Source: Calvatia gigantea
Taxonomy: Eukaryota; Basidiomycota; Agaricomycetes; Agaricales; Lycoperdaceae
Assembly (NCBI GenBank): GCA_025093985.1
Contig: JACAAK010000011.1
Location: forward strand, 310,001 to 374,000
Direction: 5' to 3'
Length of the DNA stretch: 64,000 bases
The notes under the pieces are model-generated. The model saw only the letters and a list, made by a program, of their open reading frames with translations. It did no database searches and was not told the DNA's origin. The translations under genes were made by a program, and so were the position numbers. Numbering within the stretch: the first letter of the stretch is position 1; each line of letters starts with the position of its first letter. Positions 43,135 to 55,395 of this stretch are shown piece after piece.

Positions 43135-44099
43135 AAAACTATCACAGTACATCAGTATCCCAGAAGAACTGGTTGGCCATAAAGTATGTACATCAGGCAA
43201 ATATTTTGAGGCCACAGGGGGCTCTCTTCTACTGGCTTTGTCAGATCACATTCTATGCCACCCATACACTCGCAATTTTCAAGGACCTCCTCATGGGGCA
43301 AGTGGTAGATCACCGTTCCTCCCTCCAGCAACAAGTTGTATGGAAAACACAATGAGCAACGGATCTGCTAAGCCATCAGGAAAGTCCAGGATAGGAAAGG
43401 ATATGTGAAAGCAATGCACAAATTGTTTGTAAAGTGCACCTAGCAGTAGAAACTGTGCTTCCTTGGACCTTGTAAAGAATGGCACTCAGACCAACACATC
43501 CTTGCCTCCAGGGCCCAGTAACTTCCTTTGGGTATAGGCTCCTACTGCATGATGTGCCCAAGTCCCCAATTTAAACAGATATGCTGGCCGAGAGTATAAG
43601 TGTTAAGGTCCAGTTGGTAATAAAGTGAGAGTTATTCATGGAATTGAGCTTTCGACTTGAGCTGAGAAGAGAAGGAGGTATAATTCTAGGACTCTAAGGC
43701 TTAACAATGTCAACTGCAGATATTTTGAGGTCCATAAATGGATGCACCAAGGGTCTTGGCTGGGTAGACACTCTGCATTTCTGCCTAGTACAATTTGTCT
43801 GTGACAATGGTGCTGATGTTGGCATGTGCTTGCTGTCACTATACATGTCACACCTTGAGGAGTAACCTGTGCATATCTGTGAGTACCTGTGAGGGTGTTT
43901 GAAATTGTAGCTCAATATACTGTGGAAGATGATTCTGTAAAGCTTTACCTTTGGGCACTTGAATGGGTGCCAAGCTGGGCCAAGTAAGGCACAGAGTCAC
44001 CAATTACATCACCAAACAGTTCTTGGTGTGACGGATAAGGGAGTGAGGAGGTGTAGTGGTCAAGGTTGTGTTGGGCAACTGACAGAGTAGTGGTTCCAT
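43135..44099 (-). pseudogene. Gene X copy 3, decayed and CpG-poor
   Basis: The ATG at 44099 starts MEPLLCQLPNTTLTTTPPHS, matching the signal peptides of copies 1 and 2. Inner blocks are present but broken. The C-terminal block (LPHEEVLENCECMGGIECDL) is near 43260-43310. Unknown function. Confidence 0.5.
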
Positions 44100-44519
44100 G
44101 ATGCAGTTAACAAAGAGGATTGAGTAGCAGAAGAAAGGTGTTGATACAGGAAGGTTTCTGGGTGAGTGAATCTGTTGGGTCAAGATCAGATCTCAGAGGG
44201 TGACAGATAGTCATGTGTCACACTTGATGGTGATGAATGGGTGACCTTTGGTAAGTATTTGGTCAACCTTTGGATGTCTTCATCCCATCAAACTGGTGCC
44301 AACCCAAAGCCTCCAGGGCCACACCCACTTTCATCTGGTCAAACTATGAATTATGCTTGGGTGGTGGACACTGACCACTGACTACAAGCAACCAGATGAG
44401 TCATGGTCACAAGCTGTCACTCTTGTCATGCCACCACAATATTGGGGCACTTCTTGCACACACTGACTACCCTGTTCCCTGTGTTTGCCTTGCCTTGTTG
44501 AGCACATGTCAATCGCAAT

Positions 44520-44859
44520 TTACTGATAATATATATTCCTTGCCTCTATGAATCCCTGACTGTTTACATGACATGGTCTCACAATGTTGCAATACCTTAA
44601 AATGCTCTTTGAAAAAAATCTATTACAGGCTAACCTCGTTGGCATTTTGTCGAACCTCAAAGATCTCCAAAGTGAGTCCTTTATCTGCACTCCTTGTTTT
44701 TCCTTGTTCAAACTTGTGCATTAGTCTAATGACCTGGTGTAGGTCCAAATTGAGGTCCCTGGGGATGAACAACCTACAAAACACGTTATTTTACCTTACA
44801 AAAGGTGCTGGAATGAGGAACCCAAGCAATACTGTGTCGTGATTAAGTATTCCTAGATG
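44520..44859 (-). pseudogene. Fragment of an unrecognised host gene, left of E3
   Basis: The minus strand encodes LFIPRDLNLDLHQVIRLMHK then FEQGKTRSADKGLTLEIFEV (44640-44770). An intron-like gap (GTAAAATAACG...TTTGTAG) precedes it, and EYLITTQYCLGSSFQHLL lies at 44800-44859. The frame continues across the E3 insertion point into 51214-51310 (AMEKRGRSLDELGI), with a TAG at the joint. Family not recognised. Confidence 0.4.
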
Positions 44860-45165
44860 TGTTGTAAACTTTTGTCTATTCATATCCATTCTGCACCTGT
44901 CTGCATTCTACTATGCCTTGTACCTGTTTCACCTATTCCTGTCCAGTGATCTCTAAGCCTTGACCCCCAGTAACTACTGCGCCATTATCATTGGACGTTT
45001 CATGTAGTCACCTCCATTCATTCAACTAGATGTCTACCATATTTAAGCATACATACACACTCCTGTATTTGGTATGCTTAACCACTTAGTTCTCCCCTCC
45101 CTTACTTGCCCTCAAGTCTTAGCCTAAGTTGCAACCTGAGGTTTACTCAGACTAAGGTCATAACA
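44860..45165 (+). repeat. E3 5' LTR with TATA box
   Basis: 306 bp beginning TGTTGTAAAC and ending CATAACA. TATTTAAG is at 45040-45047, and ATGCTTAACCA, the inferred transcription start and self-primer, is at 45074-45084, the same 34-base spacing as in E2. Confidence 0.95.
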
Positions 45166-45167
45166 TT

Positions 45168-45178
45168 TGGTTAAGCAT
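45168..45178 (+). promoter_or_regulatory. E3 primer-binding site, complementary to its own R region
   Basis: TGGTTAAGCAT begins two bases after the LTR. Its complement ATGCTTAACCA is at 45074-45084. Compared with E2 the G-C pair has become A-T on both sides, so the pairing is preserved. Confidence 0.7.
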
Positions 45179-45244
45179 CCCCACCTCACCCTGCAAGGAG
45201 TAGGCTGAAACAGGCCTGAACAGGAGCAACCCAGGAGCTAGTAT

Positions 45245-46372
45245 ATGAGCTCAAACCCAGACAAATATAGAGAACCAAATCTCAAAGTCACTGATGATGA
45301 ATCTGAGACATCAGACAAAGAAGAAACAGGGAACCCCGAAGTATCTGAAGAACCAACTGGAGAAACACACAATGAACCTGGAGTAAACCCAGCAGAAGAA
45401 AAAGTATTATCAGAACTTCTAAATGAACTCGACCTAGCAGAGGAAGAGCTAGTCCATCAGGAGAAATCCAACAAATCAAGCTCAGATGAAACAGGATCAG
45501 AGACCGACTCCGACATGACTGACAATGCAGTAATACCCACAACAGCACCCAGTGGGAAAGGCCTAGTGCCAGACCTGGGATTTTTTGATGGCATCCACAC
45601 CAAATTCGATGATTGGTGGAGAGCCATGACACTCTTCATGAAGTTTAACAAAATCATTTCAGCTGATGACCGAGCTATAGCAGTCCTAGCCAGACTGCAA
45701 GGAGGAACTGCAGGAGCATACACAGCCATAAGAGCACCAGCCATCCTGGAATCCGAAGATTTGGTAGACTAGAAGGTCTTCTCCGAGGAATTTAGAAGGA
45801 CCTTCTCAGATGATGCCTCAAACAGTAAAGCAAAATGGCAGATCGAAAAATTCAAACAAGGAAATCAAAACACTGCCAACTATCTAATCGAATTTGAAGT
45901 TTTGAAAAGTAAAGCCAAGACTAATAGCAAGCATGCCATGTTCCTACTTAGGAAGAACACCCAACAGGATATCATACACACGATCACTGGTTATCCACCT
46001 TCAGCCAGACCAGACACATATGCAGAATGGAAAGAAGCCATACTCTCCATCAGACAAGGATATAAAGCATCTGAGTATCGAGAAGATAGGAAAACAAACA
46101 CTGGCATCACCTATAGAGGGATGGGTGAACCCATGGAGATAGGAAATAGACACTACATCTTCAATGACAAAGGAGAACCAAAATGCTACAACTGTGGCAT
46201 TTTCGGACACATTGCCAAAGACTGTAAAAAACCCAAGGGGTTAATATGCTATAACTGCGGCAAGAAGGGACATATAGCAAAAACTTGCACCACACTGAAA
46301 AAGATCCAAGTTCAGGGTATAGAAGAAACTGAGAAAGAAGAGAAAAAGGATTTTTCTGAGGACTCTGAGTAG
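45245..46372 (+). pseudogene. E3 gag with two zinc knuckles
   Basis: ATG at 45245 (MSSNPDKYREP). A TAG at 45770-45772 replaces the Trp codon found in E2 (VDWKVF). The frame then continues to the knuckles CYNCGIFGHIAKDC and CYNCGKKGHIAKTC and ends with TAG at 46370-46372. Confidence 0.9.
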
Positions 46373-49300
46373 GTGCGACCTCGAGAGTCAAAAAACCTGT
46401 ATCTAGGATATCAGACAAATTCTACATGATTCCTCAGAAAAGAAAGTGCGAATTGAACCTAAAAGGAAAAATACAAACCACAAAAAAGGAGATCACAGTC
46501 AACACTATCATAGACTTGGGATGCACAACCAGCAGCATCAGCAAAAAACTAGTAAATGAAGAAGGACTCCCCACCTGGACACTAGAGCAACAAATTTTGG
46601 TACTAAATACAGATGGAACACTGAACCAAGGCAGACGGGTAACAGAGACGGCCACGATCAACATAGATATTCAAGGACACCAAGAACAAATCGAGGCATC
46701 CATCATACAACTACAGAACAGGGCAGAAATCTTTCTAGGACATGACTGGCTAGTCAAACATAACCCAGAAGTGGATTGGGAAAATGAACAAATCAAATTC
46801 ACCCGATGCCCACCAGGATGTCAATTCCCCCATCAAAATATACCTATCACAGGAAAAATACGAAGTATAGCTACTACTGAAGATCTATGGAAAGAAGAAG
46901 ATAAACCAGACCTGACCAAACCAGAAGACCTACCAGACTACGTACAACTGTTCACATACTTATTCAACAAAACAATGTTCGACAAGCTTCCAGAATGAAC
47001 TGAGTGGGACCACGAGATAATCCTAACTGAAGATGCCCCAAAAGAAATAAGCACAGGAACATACGACATAACAGTCAAAGAATAGAACGAACTAAAAGCA
47101 TTCATCAAAGAGAACCTAGAATCAGGACAAATATGGCCATCGAAATCCCCATATGCAGCTCTGACATTCTTCATTCCAAAGAAAGACGGGTCCAAGAGGC
47201 TAATTCAAGACTACAGATGATTGAACAATGTAGTAATCAAAGATAAAACACCACTGTCAAGGATCGGCGAAGTAATCAACAAACTCAGGAAAGCAAAATA
47301 CTTCAACAAACTTGACATCATTTGGGGATACAACAATATCAGGATCAAAGAAGGGGATGAATGAAAGGCAGCCTTCCTCATCAACGAAGGACTTTTCGAA
47401 CCAACGGTCATGTATTTTGGCCTAAGCAACTTACCAGGAACCTTCTCCAGAATGATGACAAGTATCTTCTGAGACTTGCTACAGAATGGAGATATCATGA
47501 ACTATATGGACGACTTTGCCATCCCAGGCAATAGCAAAGAACAACTGAAGGAATGAACAGTACAGTTCCTAGAGCGAGCCGCCCAGTACAACCTGTGTTT
47601 CAAATGGATGAAATACATCTTTGATGCAGAAGAAATTCCAATGCTAGGGGTCAAAGTGGGACATGGGCGAATAGAAATGGAAGAAGAAAAAGTGAAATCA
47701 GTATGGGAATGGCCTGAGCCAAAAAATACCAAAGAAGTAGAAAGATTCCTGGGCTTCGCCAACTACTATCGACGCTTCATCAAGGACTTTAGCAAAATCA
47801 CAGGACCACTGAACAAACTCAAAGGAACTATGGCATGGGAATGGACCAAAGAACACCAGACCGCTTTCAACTGACTCAAGAAATGTATCACCAAGGAACC
47901 TGTCTTGATGCTACCACAAAGACAAGGTCAATTCAGGGTAGAGGTCGACACATCGGATTATGCACTAGGAGGTGTGCTGTTACAACAGCAAGAAGACAAA
48001 TGGCACCCCATCGCCTTCACCTCACGAACACTATCACTAGCCAAACGGAACTATGAAATATATGACAAAGAGCTACTAGCAATCATTCACACCTTGAAAG
48101 AATGGAGGCATTACCTCCTTGATGCCGAAGAAAAATTCAAAATCTGGACTGACCACAAAAACCTGAAATACTATAGGGAACCACAGAAACTGAATGGGTG
48201 ACAAGCACAATAGTACCTGTGACTACAGGATTATGACTTCATGTTACAACATGTACCTGGAAAAACAAACATGAAAGCCAACCTACTATCCTGAATCTAT
48301 CAAAAGCTGGAAGAACAAGAAGATAAACTAGTCACTATGATCCAGGAAAGTTGGCTACAAACCAATAGCGCAGATAGCATGATACTTCTATGAGCAGAAT
48401 TGTTCATCCAACCAGACCTCCTAGAGAAAATTCAAAGCTAAACCCAATGAGAAACCACAGTCCTGACCGAGCTGAAAAAACAAGACTTTCAACTCATTGA
48501 ACACGAAAAGGTAGTCTATAGACAAAACAGCACATACGTCCCACCTGACCCAAAACTATGAGAGGAAATCCTAACACAGTATCACGACATCCCTGATGCA
48601 GGACACCTAGGCCAATACAGGATAATGGAACTAATCAGCCGTGACTACTGGTGGCTGACAATGTGAAAAGACGTAAAGAGATACATCCGAGGATGCCAAG
48701 CCTGCCAAAGAAATAAGACAAGGATGGCACTGCTCAAATCACCACTGCATCCCCTCCCAGTCCCGAATGGACCTTGGGAGGAAATTAGCATCGATATGAT
48801 CGGTCCACTACCAGAGTCAGAAGGAAAGGATGCAATACTGGTCATTGTAGATCACCTCACAAAAATGATACAACTCACAGTGACCACCACAGACATTTCA
48901 TCCAAAGATATAGCAAAGATATATAAAGATGAAATATGGAAGCTACACAGACTACCGAGGAAAGTACTCAGTGACCAAGGACCTCAGTTTGCATTAGAAT
49001 TCACCAAGGAACTATTCAAAGGCCTTGGCATAGAACGGAACCTATCAACAGCATACCACTCACAAACTGATAGACAAACAGAATACATCAACAGAGAAGT
49101 GGAAACATACATCCACTTATACTGCAATTACAACCAAGATAACTGGGCAGAATGGCTCCCCATTGCAGAATTCCAGTATAACAACAAGCAACATGGAGGA
49201 ACACAAGCGACACTGTTCTTCCTAAACTATGGAAGGAATCCATGGAAAGGAAAAAACGGATTAACAACAAACAACCCAATGGCCACAGATTTCCTGAAAG

Positions 49301-49893
49301 GACTTCAGACCACCCGAGATGACACCTCATCAGCACTACACATGTACCAAGAAAAGATGAAACAGCAACATGACTGAAGCAAGACCCATGCCAAAACATA
49401 CCAAATAGGTGATGCAGTATGGCTAGAAAACACAAACATCCATACCAATCAGGCATCAAAGAAGCTAGGCCAAAAACAGTATAGGCCTTTCCTCATTAAG
49501 GAAAAGATAGGAGAAGTGGCATACCATTTAATGCTACCAGACAGGTGGGCCATCCACAATGTTTTTAACGAACAACTCTTGACACCAGCACACCATGTTG
49601 AGTTCCCAAGCCAAGAAAAAACACCGGCACCTGCCCCAGTGATCATCAACAATGAAGAAGAGTACGAAGTAGAAGAAATCTGCAGACAAAGAAAGCGAAG
49701 AAGGGGATATCAGTTCCTAGTCCACTGGAAGGGGTATAGCAATGAAGAAGATATGTGGACAGCAGAGTCCAACTTGGAGAATGCGAAAGATGCCATACAG
49801 GATTACCTAAAAAGGCATCCGGAGGATACCCATAAAAGAGGGGGCAGAAAACACAAAAAAGCATCGAACAAGCAACCCAAACAAAGAAACTAA
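46373..49893 (+). pseudogene. E3 pol: protease to integrase with chromodomain
   Basis: Same domain order as E2, in the -1 frame relative to gag. Protease reads IIDLGCTTS, where the active-site Ser is replaced by Leu (TTG from TCG). The polymerase YMDD is at about 47497-47510. RNase H, the H2C2 finger, SIDMIGPLPES, SDQGPQFALEF and a chromodomain (HWKGYSNEEDMW) follow. Nonsense codons include 46996, 47083, 47218, 47362, 47470, 47554, 47872, 48199, 48211 and 48220, and others downstream. Those at 46996 and 47470 coincide with TGAs of E2. The frame ends with TAA at 49891-49893. Confidence 0.9.
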
Positions 49894-49899
49894 ACAAAC

Positions 49900-50889
49900 A
49901 TGCCTGCCTCCCAACCCAACCACATCACTATTGACTCCCTTGTATACTCCACCCCTACCAGAATCTCTTCCCTGCCATTCCCAGAACCAGGCAGCAGCAG
50001 AGCACTGGCTCCCCAAGGAACCTGCTTCAATCTCGCTAAAACGCCATCCCCAGCACAAGGCCTCCTTGAAGCTCTACTTAAAGATGTCGACAAGGCAACC
50101 AACAGCAAAATCGAAAACATCACTGCCCAGAATAGATGACTAGTAGTAAACCAACACATTACCCTCACCACCACATGCATCACCTTCACTGACATGTATA
50201 TAGGATTCACCAATGCATCCTCCTTTACCAACCAACATATCCCCACCATCTTCCAAGCATTAGACCAATTCACCCTCACCCCTAGTGAACAGGATTGTGT
50301 CCAGGGACTCCAAAGTCGGATTGACCTAGGCCTTGAGGTTTTCAACCACCTTGACATTGCCAACATATTCCTTGAGCTCACTGACATAGCCATGAAGCTG
50401 CTCGGAAGAGACAAGTCAAACAAGGACCCCAACATTAACACCCTAGTTGATAGAATTCATATCACCCTCTCTGAACTACATAACACAGTTAACTCCGCAT
50501 CACCACCTCGCACCAACACCCCTATGGACAAGGAAACTACTGTCTCTATGAAAGAAGAAGTCAATGCCCTCCGCTGCTTCATAAAGACCATCACACCACC
50601 ACAGCTTGTATCAGTTTTTCTCTTGCCTGCAAGATTCCACACTATGCTACCAAGACAAGAAACGGACTGACACTACTGGAACTCGATAGTCAAGAATTAC
50701 TGGGACAGTTCCACCACCACTGATTTCCTGTTCAACAGTGTCCCAGTCCCTATCCGACAAGATGGATGAAGCCACTCTCCCATCTTCTTAGTGCAATCCA
50801 ACAATGGAAAACTCCTCATTGCTGCCACCAAGAAAGCACTTGCAGCCACTGTAGTAAATGGAGACTTCAATGAGCTTCCTGAGGCATGA
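49900..50889 (+). pseudogene. E3 ORF3: conserved third ORF after integrase
   Basis: ATG at 49900, six bases after the integrase stop. 329 codons in frame to the TGA at 50887-50889, with three internal TGAs (50137, 50668 and about 50767). No indel against E2 apart from one codon. Conserved landmarks are SPAQGLLEALLKDV, GLEVFNHLDIANIFLELTD, VSMKEEVNALRCFIKTITPP and ELPEA at the end. The ORF is followed by the polypurine tract (TTGGGGGGTAT) and the 3' LTR. Confidence 0.7.
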
Positions 50890-50907
50890 AGCCTAATTGG
50901 GGGGTAT

Positions 50908-51213
50908 TGTTGTGAACTTTTGTCTATTCATATCCATTCTGCACCTGTCTGCATTCTACTATGCCTTGTACCTGTTTCACCTATTCCTGTCCAGTGATCT
51001 CTGAGCCTTGACCCCCAGTAACTACTGTGCCATTATCATCAGATGTTTTATGTAGTCACCTCCATCCATTCAACCAGATGTCTACCATATTTAAGCATAC
51101 ATACACACTCCTGTATTTGGTATGCTTAACCACTTAGTTCTCCCCTCCCTTACTCGTCCTCAAGTCTTAGCCTAAGTTGCAACCTGAGGTTTACTCAGAC
51201 TAAGGTCGTAACA
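50908..51213 (+). repeat. E3 3' LTR
   Basis: 306 bp, TGTTGTGAAC to CGTAACA, about 4 percent different from the 5' LTR. Confidence 0.95.
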
Positions 51214-52046
51214 AGATGCCAAGTTCATCAAGGCTTCTCCCCCTCTTTTCCATGGCCGGAGGATGCCCATCAAATGCTGACCTGAAGCCCCTTGCTAACA
51301 AATTTGGAGGATCTCAACCTGTATGTGAGCTCTGGTCCTTGCAATCAAATAGATGGGCATGACCATAGTACAGAAGCCAACTTTTTCCCCTCCTCAAGCT
51401 CAATGCAGCTAGTATGACAAATCAAAATGTTCCATCCTAAGCACTGTATCCACTTTTTCAAGACAAACCTCTGATGTCCATGGTCTGACAAACTTGTGAG
51501 CACAGTTATTGAGTTATTGTCACATTTTCCACAGGACAACCTATATTTCAGATGATCCTACATCAGCTGCCCTTGGGCTCCCCAGTTGAAGTCATTCTGT
51601 GGAGAATAGATGTGCTCAGAATTAGGAATACTCCTTCAGTGGATTATCACAAGGCCATTGATTGCATGCCACAGATTCTATGTGAGATTCACTTAACTCT
51701 GCATAAGGGACAACTGCAGTGTGTACACTTTCAAATTATTTCATAAGTAGATGGGAATTATCCCCACCTTTATTTCATCTCAAATTTCATAGAAGAGGGC
51801 AAACCTAAGAAATGGCCCACACATCCACCACCACTCTGAAGACATGGGTGAATAAACCTAAGACATGGGGAAAGGGTGCCAGTGGCCAGAAAAACTCTGT
51901 TCATCAGCTGCATAATGTATTGGGCTCAATGTCTGCCTCTCTGAGTTCCATTCTTGTTTATTCCAGTTTGGTACTTTAGTAAGATGAATTTGGTATGCTC
52001 TGGTTTTATTTTTCATTATTATTTTTACCTCCACCTCACACTCATA
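51214..52046. other. Interval between E3 and mariner 2: host gene fragment and duplicated flank
   Basis: 51214-51310 continues the host gene fragment interrupted by E3. 51930-52046 matches 23885-24003 (the region just upstream of PDH copy 1: TCTTGTTTATTCCAGTTTGG, CCACCTCA...). Between these I see no gene. Confidence 0.5.
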
Positions 52047-52048
52047 TA

Positions 52049-53653
52049 CAGTAAGGGACAAAACCGTTCCAATGTTTTGAACTTCTCAGAAGATCAGCTC
52101 ATATCTCAAGGACTACTGTGGCTGTGCACTTCCTAATTTAATTGTAGATAGTCCAGTATCTTATCTAATCATATGCAAAGTATGATTATGTAATCCTTTG
52201 TTTTAGGGGAGTTATTAATTAATTAATATTTTAAGTGCATTGGAACAGTTTTGTCCCTCTTGAAATTTATATACAAAATGGGTATTCTAGTACCTGGTAT
52301 AAGCTCCCTTGGCCTGTAAAACTGCCTGGACCCTCCTAGGCATACTCTCTATCAGATTCTGACACACTTCTGGTTCTATGTCATCCCACTCCTTTTGTAT
52401 CCTCTCCCATAGGGTATTCATGCTATCAGGAGGAGTATCATACTCTCCCAGCTTATTCTTGAGGTGAGTCCAGAGATGTTCAATGGGATTAAGGTCTGGA
52501 GACTGTGGGGGCCATACCATAACCTCCAATTCAGACTCATCTAGCCAGTTTGTAGCCTTTTTGCTCTTGTGTTTGGGGTCATTGTCCTGTTGGAAGACCA
52601 TATCCTCCTCATTCTTCCCATACCACCTGATGCTCCTCTTTAGTTCATCCCCCAAAATTTGAACATAAAGGTCAGCATCCATCTTCCCTTCAATTTTAGT
52701 GGCAAACCCCACTCCATCCCACAGCATACAACCCCAGATCATCACATTTCCTCCACCAAACTTGACTGTTCCCTCAACCAATCTATCATTCAGCCCCTCT
52801 CCTGCCTTTTTCCATACCCAAACCCTTCCATCTGATCCAAACCGATTGATTTTGGACTCATCTGTCCAAATAACCCTCTTCCAGTCCTCCAGGGTCCAGT
52901 TAACATGTGCTTCTGCCCACTCCAACCTTTTCCTCCTATGGACAGCAGTAAGTTTAGGTCGTTTCCGCTTGACTACAGCCTTCATTCCAGCTCCTCTGAG
53001 TGCCCTGCGTACTGTTTTGGTGGATACAGGCTGGGCAATAACATTTTGAAGTGATTTGGTGACTTGGGAGGCATTGTCAGCCTTGCGAGAGGTGATGAGG
53101 CGAACAGAATAGTGGATATCAGAGGAAGAAAGTTTAGATGGGCGGCCACCAACAGATTTGGAAAGTGTTGATCTATGTTTGGAGCGAATCCTAGAAATAG
53201 TACTGACTCCCAGACCAGTAATAGAAGCAATATGATGAGCAGATTTCCCTTGGTCCAGGTAAGAGAGGACTCTATTGGTCTGAGTAGAGAAAAGAGAGTG
53301 CATATAGTTGTAAAGGTATAGTGGGGGAGTTAATTTGCACCTGAGAATAAGCACATCCATTTATACATCACCCTACATGGTCACATGATTTTATTTGTAT
53401 TTATTTGATTGCAATAAATGAAGTCATGTGCTCAGAATTTGAGAGGGACAAAACTGTTCCAATGTACTTAAAATATTAATTAATTAATAACTCCCCCAAA
53501 ACAAAGGATTACATAATCATACTTTGCATATGATTAGATAAGATACTGGACTATCTACAATTAAATTAGGAAGTGCACAGCCACAGTAGTCCTTGAGTTA
53601 TGAGCTGATCTTCTGAAAAGTTCAAAACATTGGAACGGTTTTGTCCCTTACTG
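52049..53653 (-). mobile_element. Mariner 2: complete Tc1-type DNA transposon
   Basis: 1605 bp, the same length as mariner 1, with TA at both sides (52047-52048 and 53654-53655) and 212-bp terminal repeats (52049-52260, 53442-53653). It is inserted 80 bp upstream of PDH copy 3. Taking it out restores the alignment with the region upstream of PDH copy 1 (...TATA/CAAGTAACC...). Confidence 0.95.
52287..53360 (-). CDS. Tc1-type transposase (DD34E), mariner 2
   Basis: 357 uninterrupted codons with the same helix-turn-helix units, GRPSKL motif and DD34E triad as mariner 1 (TDES, QQDND, PIEHLW). Near-identity between the two proteins indicates recent activity of this family. Confidence 0.95.
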   Translation of the reverse strand: MDVLILRCKLTPPLYLYNYMHSLFSTQTNRVLSYLDQGKSAHHIASITGLGVSTISRIRSKHRSTLSKSVGGRPSKLSSSDIHYSVRLITSRKADNASQVTKSLQNVIAQPVSTKTVRRALRGAGMKAVVKRKRPKLTAVHRRKRLEWAEAHVNWTLEDWKRVIWTDESKINRFGSDGRVWVWKKAGEGLNDRLVEGTVKFGGGNVMIWGCMLWDGVGFATKIEGKMDADLYVQILGDELKRSIRWYGKNEEDMVFQQDNDPKHKSKKATNWLDESELEVMVWPPQSPDLNPIEHLWTHLKNKLGEYDTPPDSMNTLWERIQKEWDDIEPEVCQNLIESMPRRVQAVLQAKGAYTRY

Positions 53654-53732
53654 TATCAAGCAGTCTGAGAAAGGAAAACAACTGACCAATTTTTCTTCTA
53701 ATAGGACTATGCTTATTCATTAGCCATTGGAC

Positions 53733-55160
53733 ATGGCCAGTGTTGAACCATTCATACTACCCATCAACACCAACCCAAACATGGTGCCGGACTCACTGGA
53801 ACATGTTCAACCAACCATTGGGCTCATAGGCATAGGCCTCATGGACTGTATGTGTGCAGAATTTTTTAGCCAAGCCAGCTGGGAGAAGTAAGTTCCTTCA
53901 TCTTTTCTGTGACTTTATGAGATGCTGACATGTTCTCCTGCATTTCAGGATCTATGTTTGCAACCTCCTGAAAAGCACAAACAATGGAAAGCAGATCGTG
54001 CTGGTGTGCTTTTTGAACTATGTCATTGTTACCAAACAAGTTGATATGTGTGTTAGAAAGTACACCTATAGAAAGACTGGTATGCAACCCCAAGGTTGTC
54101 TGACTACATCATCTCCTCTGTGGAAGTGGAATTCATTGACTGTGTCATTGTACAGTATTGTCCTTGTACATTGACAGCCTTCCAGACCTGGATATGGATT
54201 TTGATTGTCCTTGCCAGCTACAAAAATGACTGTGATTGTTGCTGGTCAAACTTCCACCAAGACCTTGGGAAAAGCAGTATTTGAAGTACACCTTCCAAAG
54301 CATGTCTCATTCCTTCCTGCTACTCCTTACATAGTCTCTCTGCCAGTTCCATTGGCCAATTTCTTGTAAGTCACCATAAGCTGCCTCAGGCTTTCTTCCA
54401 ATCTAGCTCATAAGAAGGGTTATACAGATCCTTATACAACACAAGTTGACTAAAGGCACCCAATCCTTGTTGAAAATATTCCTTGCCCCTTTGGTTCTCA
54501 CTTTGTTTATCTCTCCTACTAAAAAGATGACTCTATCACAGCCAATATGTAAGCTGTGATACACCCCATTTTACCCAGGTAACTATGTCAAGATTCTGCC
54601 TACATTGTGAAACTCATTCCTGATATATTTTTGATAGCATGGACACTGCATGGGCATTCATTGGATTATATCCACAGAAGCATGGGCTCTACATCAGCAG
54701 AACTGAAACTGCCAAAGCTAACATTGCCTTCCAGATTTACTCAAGTACATGGCATCTACACTGTATCTGAACTGTTCAAACTCTTGTTGAATGGCAGTAG
54801 CAGCTCACTCGAAGACTGCACAAAATTTAAAGAATGTGTTCAATGGGCTTAAAGAACTATATCCAGAGAATGGAGTGGAGATAAGGATAAGGATAGTACT
54901 TCAGAGGAAGGGGAGAATGGGAATGGGCATAGTACCCCACTCACCCACTGGGACAACTTCATCATCTTTCCAGATCCATACCTCCAGCAAGGAGGTGAAA
55001 GCCAATCCTTCTCCGCATTGATTCTCAATCGGTTTAGTATAGGCTAATCACAGAGTTTTAAAACTCAATTGCCTGATTCACCCTATTCCTCCACATTTCC
55101 TCACAATCTTACTCATTCCACTGTCAACTTGTTAGCCCAACTTCACCTGTCCTTGCTAGC
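53733..55160 (+). pseudogene. Prephenate dehydrogenase copy 3, decayed
   Basis: ATG at 53733 (MASVEPFILPINT). The Rossmann block reads PTIGLIGIGLMD, followed by EFFSQASWEK. Intron 1 has a good GTAAGT donor near 53887 and a TTTCAG acceptor near 53949. Then come the CNLL-KST, SDYIISSVEVEFIDCVIVQY and later blocks. The C-terminal part is broken near 55130-55160 (LLAMVHYEHSMAY). CpG-poor relative to copy 1. Confidence 0.6.
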
Positions 55161-55194
55161 CATGGTGCATTATGAACATTCAATGGCTTATACT

Positions 55195-55395
55195 GCCACT
55201 CTACAGTATAATTTTACTGATCCCAATAAACTTGCAAGATTCTATATGAATGTACCAATCCAGTTGGAATCATCCTAAGGTCCATGATATCTAGTTCTCT
55301 GAATAAAACTAACATATAACATTCTTTCTATATGCATCAAATACCCATCCATTATAACTTTCCTTTTTGGAACCTACAACTATGCTTTATGGTTC
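55195..55395 (-). pseudogene. rvt-like gene, 3' remnant b
   Basis: Matches the last 60 codons of the intact gene in reverse (the interval from CCCAATAAACTTGCAAG to AACTTTCCTTTTTGGAACC aligns with 61040-61190). It is again convergent with a PDH tail. Much decayed. Confidence 0.5.

Larger units (their letters stand above)
44860..51213 (+). mobile_element. E3: chromovirus of the E2 family, older copy
   Basis: 6354 bp with two 306-bp LTRs (44860-45165 and 50908-51213) and AGATG on both sides (44855-44859 and 51214-51218). Gene order matches E2 but on the plus strand. The LTRs differ at about a dozen positions, all transitions that I can see. The polyprotein has at least 15 nonsense codons, nearly all TGA or TAG, while the frame is kept. 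Confidence 0.95.

Noticed and set aside
52699..53049. 116-codon plus-strand ORF (also at 28741-29091)
   Set aside because: Antisense to the transposase; conserved only because the transposons are near-identical.
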